DNA of 10,297 nt from NCBI GenBank assembly GCA_905235495.1, contig CAJOMK010000029.1, positions 1-10,297 of the forward strand, given 5' to 3'. Each line of letters starts with the position of its first letter. The first letter of the stretch is position 1. The notes below the pieces were generated by a model. The model was not told where the DNA came from. It was given only the letters and a program-made list of their open reading frames with translations, and searched no databases. This stretch comes from an uncultured Methanobrevibacter sp. Lineage in GTDB: Archaea > Methanobacteriota > Methanobacteria > Methanobacteriales > Methanobacteriaceae. Position numbers and translations under genes: made by a program. Of the stretch, positions 1-6,788 are shown in pieces.

Positions 1-345
1 CACCAATCTTAATAACCCATTCAATAATAATATCACAACTGAATGATGAATAGTTAAAATAATTTTAAATTCTTATAAAATATAGAATATTTAAAAATAT
101 AAAATACTTATAAAAATAGCATTTATTAAATATTTATTTTTAACATTATATATATGTTAGTATTTTCAATCCAAACTAAAAATTCATATTAATTCAGTTA
201 ATCGTTAAGAATATTTCAAGAGCTAAAAATGCAATATGGAAGTATTAAATAATTAAATATTAAAATATTTTATAATAGATATGTATAAGATTATTGTATA
301 TCGAATAAATCTGATTTTTAACTAAAAATCGCCGAGAGATATAAT
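1..345. other. AT-rich non-coding region upstream of the phosphatase pseudogene
   Basis: No credible complete gene is visible here. The sequence is almost all A and T with many TATA-like stretches. CTTATAAAA occurs at 72-80 and again at 107-115, each followed closely by ATAG. TTTTATAATA at about 268-277 is a possible TATA box for the downstream gene and would give a leader of roughly 50 nt. At the left edge the minus strand has a GTGAT motif (complement of 32-36), then 7 nt, then TTG (complement of 22-24), open to the window edge for 8 codons. This could be the 5' end of a gene leaving the window, but the evidence is thin. Confidence 0.5.
313..330. repeat. 7-bp perfect inverted repeat just upstream of the phosphatase start
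   Basis: GATTTTT at 313-319 and AAAAATC at 324-330 are exact reverse complements around the 4-nt loop AACT. The element ends 15 nt before the ATG at 346, immediately upstream of a weak purine-rich ribosome-binding stretch (GAGAGAT, 334-340). It could be an operator or a leader hairpin. In DNA this AT-rich, a short palindrome can also occur by chance. Confidence 0.4.
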
Positions 346-1935
346 ATGCTTGACAAATTATTTAATAATCAAAAATTCCTTTTTATATTCTCATTTTGTT
401 TGGAATTTGGATTTTATTATTTCGTAGAGTATGCAACTCTCGGTGGGCCATACTATTCAAACCTTAATTCTATTAACAATCATTTTCCTAGTTCCTATGA
501 TATATTTGTACATATTGGAAAGAAATGTAACTATTCATCTAAATAAACTATCAAAAGCATTATCTAGAAAGATTACTAGCTGCGAAGGCTATTTAAAAAT
601 TGAAGAAGAGTTGAAAACAATAAAGACAAATAACGAACTAAGCACATTAGTTGACTCCTTGCTTGAATTGAAAAATAAATACCTGGAATATGAGGATAAT
701 CTAATGATTGTAAGTTCTGAAAAGGAAAGACTTGAAACAGAACTTAAATTAGCCCATGACATTCAGGAATCCATGATTCCAACCGACTCTAAAGAGTTTT
801 GCAGTAAATTTGATAATAGGTTTGAACTTGATTCATTTATGGAAGCTACAGAAGAAATAGGCGGAAGCTTATGACTATTACCAAATTGATGGGGAGAATA
901 TAGGATTTGTTATTGGAGATGCAAGTGGAAAAGGAATACCTACATCTTTGATCATGGTGAAAGCAATAACATTGATTTAAGATTATGCAAGACAATACAA
1001 TGACTTGTCCAAAGCATTATATGATGTGAACAATATTCTATGTGAAGATCATTAGAAAGGAATGGAGTAAGCTGTTGGCTTGGAAGGCTTAATCTAAAAA
1101 CAGGAAAAGTATACTATGTCATGCAGGACATAATCAGCCACTGGTACGTTTAAACGTTCAAGGTTTTGAATTCATGTCCACTGAACCTGATAATAAATTG
1201 GCTACTGTGGAAAACACATCATTTAACCCATACAATTCAATTGAATAAGGATGATGCAATATTCCTTTATACAAAAGGTATTATAGAAACAGAAAAATGA
1301 GAACCAAGAATCCTATGGAGAAGAAAGATTATTTGAAAAATTAAACAGCCATGACAACAATGACTTAAGTTCCGTTATAGATTTTGTAAAATCAGATCTT
1401 GACAAATTCCGCAATGATGAACAAAAAGACGATAGGACAATGTTTATCATTAGAATGAAGTCTGATGTTGAAGATGTTGGAGATATCGATGTTGTGGATG
1501 CTACGGATGTCATAGAGGTTGTGGATAATGATGAGAAATCAGACAGTGCAATAAGATCCATTAGTTTAAATCCAGAAATATCAAAGTTAATTGCATTAAA
1601 TGAATTCATTCATGATATTGTTGAGGATTTCCAAGTGGATCTAATCGTTGAAGAGGTCTTTGTAAATATTGTAGACTATTCCAATTGCGAACATATCACT
1701 ATCAATGCACAAATTGAAAATGATTTGTTGACACTTAAATTTATCGATGATGGAATCGAATTCAATCCTCTTTTAAATGAAGACCCTGAAAAAACCGAAT
1801 AGTATTGAAAACACTGCAATTGGAGGATTAGGAATATTCTTAACAAAAGAGATGTCTGATGGAATTGAATACAATCATGTTGATGGAGAAAATCATTTGA
1901 AAATATTTAAAAAAAAAATAGATTATTATAAATAG
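346..1935 (+). pseudogene. Decayed RsbU-type SpoIIE/PP2C phosphatase fused to RsbW-type ATPase
   Basis: Joining the frames recovers one protein of roughly 530 residues. It has hydrophobic N-terminal segments (KFLFIFSFCLEF, then TLILLTIIFLVPMIYLYIL), a charged linker likely to be a coiled coil, and the LAHDIQESMIP entry into a SpoIIE/RsbU phosphatase domain. That domain shows GDASGKG, AGHNQP and DDRT. A C-terminal HATPase domain follows, with an N-box (EEVFVNIVDYS), DDGIEFNP and GGLGIFLTKEMSDG. Such proteins dephosphorylate anti-sigma antagonists and phosphorylate them in bacterial partner-switching systems; the archaeal target is unclear. I count seven frameshifts, near 428-460, 866-869, 1050, 1120, 1234, 1293-1297 and 1790-1794, plus an in-frame TAA at 978-980 where LIQDYA would be expected. 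The usual acidic YTDG metal motif reads YTKG. The gene is almost certainly non-functional. Confidence 0.88.
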
Positions 1936-1957
1936 TAAAGATTTAAAAAATAATTCT

Positions 1958-3281
1958 ATGAATTTTGAAAAATATATTGATGAAATCTGTCAATTAATAG
2001 AAATAAATATTGAACGATTAACTCCAGAATTATGGCCTAAAAATATCTATTATTCGATGAGTACTGAAAATCTATTTAAATTAACATTTGAAGAGTATCA
2101 ACGATTATGTGAAATTGTTGAAGAAATTTCGAATGAATTAAATTTAGGGGATAAATTTCCAAAAAAATTCCTTTTTGGTAAACTAGTTACTGAGGTTATT
2201 ATTAAATCATATAATTATTCTTCAACAACTTCTGAAATCAAATTAAATTTAAAAGATAGTTTTCAGGAATTTGAAGATATTTAAAATGAAGAACTTAATG
2301 ATCAGATTTATTTTATACCAATATCTGGAATTATTGTTGAAGATATAATTGACTTTGGTGAAATATCCTTTTATCCATTCAATTTATTTAAACAGGAATT
2401 TTTAGACTATTTGATAAATGTTAAAAAGATGTCTACGGATGATTGGGAATACAAAATAGAATGTGATGAGTTGGATGAATTAAAAAGTTTTTGTTTTGCA
2501 AAATTAACTGTTAATGGCACAAAAGAAACTTCAAGAGATAAAGCATTGAGTAAAGTAAACGAATTTTTATCAATTGTTAGTTTTTATAAACCTTTAAATT
2601 ATTATGGTTTTGGAATTATGGGCGAAGTTTTACCATTACTCTGAAATTGTTATTTATTCAAGAAATTTGGATACATTTATACAAAAAAGAACAGTAAGGG
2701 GTCATTATTTCAATTTGTCTGAAAGTCTTGAACATATGAAAAAATATCATTTTGATTATTTAATAAGTTTAACTAATAGGACTAATTTATCTTATGTTGA
2801 AAAATGCTTGTTAAATTCATTGCATTGGTATTATGAATCAGTTAAAATAGAAGTTGATTTTGATAAATCCACTACTGAAACAACATTGAGTTCTAAAGAT
2901 TATTATGAACATTATAGTTATTTTAAATTGGGAATTAAATTAATTAATTTAGTTTCTGCATTGGAATCTTTGTTAATTTTTGAAAGGCAATCTGTACACA
3001 AGAACATTCGAATAGAAAGGTTTAATTTTATAATGAATTATAAAAATGAAAAATTTTATGATTATTCTGATGATTTTAATGAGATTTATAAGTTAAGAAA
3101 TGATATTGCACATAGTAATAAACTATGTAATTTGATAAAATTCAATATTCCAAAGAACACTAATTTATTGAATACTTTCATTTATAAGTTCATTGAATTA
3201 AAATTAGATTATTTAGATAATTTAGATTCAAAAAAGGATTTAGAAAGAATATTTAAAAACTATAAAAAATATAAAAAATAA
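1958..3281 (+). pseudogene. Broken HEPN-domain protein, possibly Apea-like or defence related
   Basis: About 440 residues can be read through two lesions. The first is an in-frame TAA at 2282-2284, after which the same frame stays open. The second is a frameshift in or near the T-run at about 2620-2630, where the continuation becomes FYHYSEIVIYS. The C-terminal half is helical and charged and contains LRNDIAH, with R codon 3096-3098 and H codon 3111-3113. This is the R-x4-H motif of HEPN ribonucleases and resembles the RN-x-x-x-H form of Apea-like HEPN proteins. A helix with ALESLLIF lies upstream, as in that family. The N-terminal half is not recognised. Codons are overwhelmingly A/T-ending (TTA, AAT, GAT, ATT), more so by eye than in the neighbouring PPTase, which suggests acquisition. 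No ribosome-binding site is evident at 1958. The phage-defence role is inferred from the family only. Confidence 0.65.
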
Positions 3282-3323
3282 TTTAAAATGATAAATTAAA
3301 AAATAAAAAGATTTAGTGATTTC

Positions 3324-3980
3324 ATGATTAAAGTAGCATATTGTAATATAAAAGATTTAGATTTAGAAAAGACTTACCATCTCTTACCTGAAAGCAGAAA
3401 AGAAAAAGTGGATAATTTTATTTTTGATAAGGATAAAAAGCTTAGCTCAGGCGTTTACCTTCTTTTGAAAAAAATGTTGGATGAAGAAAATATCAAGAAT
3501 CCAATCATAGAAACTGAAAAAAACGGCAAACCATATATAAGCAACTATGAAAACATACATTTCAATATGAGTCATGCAAGCAGAATGGTTGCATGTGCAA
3601 TATCTAATGAGGAAATCGGTATAGACATTGAAAAAATCGACCCTCTAATTGATATGAAGATAGCTCAAACTTTCTTCTACAACAGCGAATATGACAACAT
3701 CAAAAAATCAGACAATCGTGTTGACCAATTCTTCAAATATTGGGTATTGAAAGAAAGCTACATGAAATATACTGGCTTAGGTTTCCTATTGGACCTTGAT
3801 AAGTTTGAAATTATTTTAGATGATGGGGAAACCAAAGTAAATAATCAAAACCCTGAATTGAAGGAAAATGAGGATAATGTGAAATTCAGTTATTTTGATT
3901 TGAATCAATATAAATTAGCTATCTGCTCAGAAAATAAGGTAAATGAGATTTATGAATACAATCTTGAAGATTTATATTAA
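3324..3980 (+). CDS. Sfp-type 4'-phosphopantetheinyl transferase
   Basis: The 218-residue protein transfers phosphopantetheine from coenzyme A to a serine of a carrier protein, activating NRPS, PKS or fatty-acid carrier domains; it would act in the cytoplasm. The Sfp motifs are present: NGKPYI at 67-72, FNMSHA at 80-85, the metal-binding GIDIE at 99-103 (Asp101, Glu103), and the W-x-x-K-E-x-x-x-K motif at 140-148 (Trp140, Lys143, Glu144, Lys148). The length is normal for a compact Sfp enzyme and there are no lesions. The start is supported by AGTGAT at 3315-3320, three bases before the ATG. It lies 42 nt after the broken HEPN gene with no clear TATA box between them. Most archaea lack fatty-acid ACP. 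From memory, Methanobrevibacter ruminantium carries NRPS genes and a PPTase, so an NRPS substrate elsewhere in the genome is plausible. None is in this window. Confidence 0.9.
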   Translation: MIKVAYCNIKDLDLEKTYHLLPESRKEKVDNFIFDKDKKLSSGVYLLLKKMLDEENIKNPIIETEKNGKPYISNYENIHFNMSHASRMVACAISNEEIGIDIEKIDPLIDMKIAQTFFYNSEYDNIKKSDNRVDQFFKYWVLKESYMKYTGLGFLLDLDKFEIILDDGETKVNNQNPELKENEDNVKFSYFDLNQYKLAICSENKVNEIYEYNLEDLY

Positions 3981-4027
3981 AATTCAATGCAAAAAATATC
4001 TTAGATTTTGAAATGATTAAAACATTG

Positions 4028-4049
4028 AAAAAAAAAAAAACTATTTTTT
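4028..4049 (+). terminator. A-run / T-run terminator after the PPTase gene
   Basis: Thirteen A (4028-4040), then CTA, then TTTTTT (4044-4049). On the plus strand this can fold as a short A:T hairpin and ends in the T-tract typical of archaeal termination, about 65 nt after the PPTase stop. Read on the minus strand, the A-run is a T13 tract that can back up termination of the convergent transporter gene. Confidence 0.5.
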
Positions 4050-4092
4050 AAAAAAAAGAAAGGATAATGAAAGTGCAATTAACTTTCATTAT
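4050..4092 (-). terminator. Stem-loop plus T-tract terminator overlapping the transporter stop codon
   Basis: An 11-bp perfect inverted repeat pairs ATAATGAAAGT (4064-4074) with ACTTTCATTAT (4082-4092) around a 7-nt loop. On the minus strand the stop codon (4079-4081) sits inside the loop. The stem is followed by TTT-C-TTTTTTTT (4061 down to 4050). This has the form of a bacterial intrinsic terminator. Confidence 0.65.
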
Positions 4093-5028
4093 TAAAATAT
4101 TTTGTGAAGATATACGCAAGTATTGATCCCGCAAAGTTTTGCCATACAGAGTAGAGAGCTCCAGGAACTGTTGCTAAAGTCAAGCTTGGGAAATGTGTTT
4201 TTGCAATACTTGTAGACAAACCGGAATTCTGGAAAGCAAGTTCAATAGCTACTGTAATCATTTGTTTACGATTCATTCCAGCGAGATATGCAACAATGAA
4301 ACCTAATCCAATTCCAATGAAGTACTGCAATATAATTACCGCCATAATAACAAGTGAAGAGCTGATGATGGCTCCCTTATTTGCACCAATCACCCCTGCA
4401 ACAATAATCGCTATTACAACAGCGAATAATGTAGGCAATAATCCTTTAATTCTTCACAGAATTAGGGAACTTGTAATTCAAAAAGAGACCTAAACCGATT
4501 GGAAGGATAACTATTTCCACTATTGAAATAAACATGCCCACTGGATTGAATGCTGTTTGATTTCCAATGCGTATTAAAGTAATTATTGGAGTTACAATCG
4601 GTGAAATGACAGTTAACACTGCTGTTAAAGACACAGACAATGCCAAATCTCCTTTTGCAAGGAAAGTGATTACATCAGATGCAGTTCCTCCAGGAACGGT
4701 TCCCACAAGAATAAGCCCTACAGTCAATCCAGCCTCAAGTGAAAACAGACTTGCAAGAGCAAATGCAATTAGTGGCATAATGATATATTGTGCAGAAACC
4801 CCCACCAAAATCTCCTTAGGTCTTCGCAATACTATGATGAAGTCATCTATCTTTAAGGTTGTACCCCATACCGAAAAGAATAATTCCAAGGAGAATGTTT
4901 ATGATGTTTATTCCCATGAACTCTTCTAAAACCCAATTGAAAGAACTTGGATTGATTAGAGCAATCACTACTGCAATCAAAATAATTATGAAGAAATATT
5001 TTTCAACAAATTGAAAAATTCTTTTCAT
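4079..5028 (-). pseudogene. Bile acid:sodium symporter (BASS) family transporter, two frameshifts
   Basis: Three pieces join into one protein of about 315 residues, the usual BASS length. The N-terminal piece (5028 to about 4870) has two hydrophobic segments and ends at LFGMG. The middle piece (about 4870 to 4446) has the family signature GTVPGGTASDVITFLAKGD. The C-terminal piece (about 4445 to 4079) has FQNSGLSTSIAK and GALYSVWQNFAG, matching the conserved late helices. The first frameshift is near 4865-4870, where GMG should run straight into TTLKIDD. The second is near 4446-4450, where NSVK should continue as KIKGLLPTLFAVV. The family moves organic anions or other small molecules across the membrane, often with sodium; the substrate cannot be told. 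The start at 5028 fits a leaderless transcript. With only two lesions this is a recent loss, or two sequencing errors. Confidence 0.85.
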
Positions 5029-5327
5029 AAATCTAATATTTATTATATATATTTATAAACTTTTAGATAAAAACAAGAAAAAAAATAGCTAAGAAATTAG
5101 AAATAAAAAATTAAATAAAAATAAAATAAAAGGAAAATAAAATAAAAAAAAACAATATAAATTAAAGAAATCGAAAAAAAAACGGTTAGAATCACCCTTT
5201 TTAAAATATTAAAAAAAGTTTATAAAACATAATTGATAAAAATTACTTTGTTAAGAGTGTAAAGATATTCTCTAATAAGGATATTGGTCATTTTATTAAA
5301 TAAACCATTAGAATTCGAGGAAATAAG
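5029..5327. other. AT-rich intergenic region between divergent pseudogenes
   Basis: The first part holds the transporter promoter. The stretch at about 5080-5180 is low-complexity A-rich DNA made of AAATAAAA-like units with no ORF. TTTATAAAA at 5219-5227 could be a TATA box for the rightward pseudogene. GAGG at 5317-5320 is spaced 7 nt from the ATG at 5328. No RNA gene was recognised. Confidence 0.45.
5041..5066 (-). promoter_or_regulatory. TATA/BRE promoter of the BASS transporter, apparently leaderless
   Basis: On the minus strand AAAAG precedes TTTATAAATATATATAA. The TATA core (complement of 5050-5057) is centred about 26 nt upstream of the ATG at 5028, the distance at which archaeal transcription starts. 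No ribosome-binding site lies between them. Together these point to a transcript that starts at or next to the start codon. Confidence 0.5.
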
Positions 5328-6072
5328 ATGCCATTGAAAAGATTAAGGTATACATTTGATTAATGTAAAGCGAACCCATAGGTTTCCTTATAATTTTAGT
5401 CTTACTTGGAGTTGAGGGTTTCAATAACCGAGTCATTCATTTAATTGAATTAGAATATCCCCACTAATCATTCTTTCAATAATCTTTTCTATTTTTTTAT
5501 ATGGATATGGACTTGTAATCACCAAAGATAAGGGATGGAAAGAAACTGCCTAAAATAAAAATCAAGGAATGCAGCATATGTGGAATTAAATCATTTATAT
5601 GATTGCCATATATCATCTATTGAAAGATTAGTTTTATATCTTTTTTCACAGTGATTCAGCCTACCTGAATGCCAATTGAAATTTGCATTGTCCCACTTAA
5701 TGAAAACATTGGGATTATACTACATACATAACCCAGTGGCTACTTTTGAATTTATAATTTGCAGCATAATAGTAACATACATCGTTGCATTCTTTATGGA
5801 AATTTCCCTTGCAAGACTTGCAGATGGGGGAAGCTTGCTTGGTGCATTCAATTTAGCTTCCATTAAACGTTGCATTGATACTATAGGTTGGAGACATTAC
5901 ACTTTAGATTATGCCAATGCTTTCAATTGCAATCCTAGCTTATTTGCAATATGGAATTGACCATTTCAAATTGATGAATGGAGTTGTTGATTTAATCATT
6001 GGACTTTTAATTTTCATTATCGAATTCATTGGAATCGGCATAATCTATAAGGACTATAAAAAAAATAGTTGA
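5328..6072 (+). pseudogene. Decayed multi-pass membrane protein resembling DUF4013
   Basis: Several frames must be joined. The start at 5328 (MPLKRLRYTFD) has GAGG upstream and is stopped after 11 codons. Later fragments are IGFLIILVLLGVEGF, then LYGYGLVITKD (frame of 5503), then KLPKIKIKE and GIKSFI (frame of 5543), then an open stretch at 5676-5960 with GSLLGAFNLASIKR and IDTIGWRHYTLDY. The frame changes near 5905-5913 into a hydrophobic tail containing IIGLLIFIIEFIGIGIIY that stops at 6070-6072. This order, YG-x-x-I-x-x, then LP-x-ik, then G-x-LGAAF-x-x-x-EI, then IGW-x-x-Y and a hydrophobic end, matches my memory of DUF4013 proteins common in Methanobrevibacter, whose function is unknown. 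At least four frame changes plus stops are needed, so the gene is dead. Confidence 0.6.
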
Positions 6073-6110
6073 AAAAGCCTGTGGAAGTGAAAATCGAATA
6101 ATAAATAAAA

Positions 6111-6159
6111 ATAATTAAAATAAAGAAAACTTAGGTGATTATAATAACTTCAAATCACC
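6111..6159 (-). terminator. Stem-loop plus T-rich tail at the pth2 stop codon
   Basis: GGTGATT (6134-6140) and AATCACC (6153-6159) are a perfect 7-bp inverted repeat around a 12-nt loop. On the minus strand it covers the last pth2 codons and the stop at 6139-6141, and is followed by TTTTCTTTATTTTAATTA. The form parallels the 3' ends of the other two minus-strand genes. Confidence 0.5.
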
Positions 6160-6477
6160 AGTTATTTTATCCAAGACCTCATCTTCATCAGGACCTAATC
6201 CTAAAACAGTTACTGTGGATTTAGGCAATTGGGTTCTGCCTGCATCTGTCACCAAATAATATGCCACCCCATTTGCTCTTGCAAGCTCTCTTAAATTATA
6301 AAGATCCTGCAATGAAGGTGCCTTTAAAACCACTTTTGCATAAGCCTCATTTTCCCATTTTCTTATTTTTTGCTTGTCAGCTTGTTTATACGCACCTATT
6401 GCTGCATGACAGCATTGAGCAGCTATTTTACCTTTTCCCATCTTGATGTCAGTTCTTACAATCATTACCTGTTTCAT
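6139..6477 (-). CDS. pth2: Peptidyl-tRNA hydrolase, archaeal/eukaryotic type (Pth2)
   Basis: The 112-residue protein cleaves the ester bond between peptide and tRNA in peptidyl-tRNAs that fall off stalled ribosomes, recycling tRNA in the cytoplasm. Pth2 hallmarks are all present: KMGKGKIAAQCCHAA at 12-26, the central helix region with LRELA, TDAGRTQ at 77-83, the VLGLGP strand at 91-96 and the terminal ITGDLKLL. The length is normal for archaeal Pth2 and there are no lesions. The start is supported by GTGAT (complement of 6482-6486), four bases before the ATG. It is transcribed away from ABCE1 across a shared 311-nt intergenic region; both products act in translation quality control. The identification is essentially certain. 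Confidence 0.96.
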   Translation of the reverse strand: MKQVMIVRTDIKMGKGKIAAQCCHAAIGAYKQADKQKIRKWENEAYAKVVLKAPSLQDLYNLRELARANGVAYYLVTDAGRTQLPKSTVTVLGLGPDEDEVLDKITGDLKLL

Positions 6478-6788
6478 TTAAATCACATAAAATTAATTAA
6501 AAAAAAAGTTGAATTAAACTCAATATTCTTATTTACTCTTATATTAAACTCAGAATTATTTAAATTTAACCGAAAAAACAACTAAAAATAATTTGACAAA
6601 TGTGTTTTTGCAATATTACACAAAATTATTATAAACCATTAAAAACAAATTATATTTATTATAAATTATTACGATAGTATAATTATTATAAACTATACCA
6701 TGTAATTATTATAAACTATTACAACAACATATTTATTAAAAATTATTTAATCAAACTTATTATTTTTTATAAAGGATACGGAGATAAA
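6478..6788. promoter_or_regulatory. Divergent promoter region between pth2 and ABCE1
   Basis: On the pth2 side, ATTAAACTCA occurs exactly twice, at 6513-6522 and 6543-6552, 30 bp apart. The distal copy is part of TTTAATATAAG on the minus strand, a possible TATA box that would give a leader of about 40 nt. On the ABCE1 side lies the TTATTATAAA array (6626-6742). A late TTTTATAAAGG at about 6765-6775 lies only about 20 nt from the ATG at 6789, too close for a TATA box if the GGAGA at 6780-6784 is used for ribosome binding. Confidence 0.45.
6626..6742 (+). repeat. Array of TTATTATAAA direct repeats upstream of ABCE1
   Basis: TTATTATAAA occurs exactly at 6626, 6656, 6683 and 6706, with a degenerate fifth copy (TTATTAAAAA) at 6733. 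Start-to-start spacing is 30, 27, 23 and 27 bp. Three of the copies extend to a longer unit close to TTATTATAAACTATTAC. Each unit contains a TATA-like core, so the array could be alternative promoters or repeated binding sites for a regulator or chromatin protein. Confidence 0.55.

Noticed and set aside
1313..1609. Minus-strand 98-residue serine-rich ORF
   Set aside because: It is the antisense shadow of the phosphatase/ATPase pseudogene, whose aspartate- and valine-rich linker explains the unusual composition.
346..1935. Programmed ribosomal frameshifting to express the phosphatase-ATPase
   Set aside because: Seven frame changes plus an in-frame stop are far too many, and several are simple indels in A-runs or isolated base losses.
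4567..4929. Plus-strand 120-residue ORF
   Set aside because: It is antisense to the BASS signature region, which is clearly the coding strand.
5080..5180. Replication origin in the A-rich stretch
   Set aside because: There are no GC-containing origin-recognition repeats and no orc1/cdc6 gene nearby; it is low-complexity sequence.
6626..6742. CRISPR array
   Set aside because: The repeats are only about 10-17 bp, AT-only in the core, irregularly spaced, and lack spacers of uniform length or nearby cas genes.
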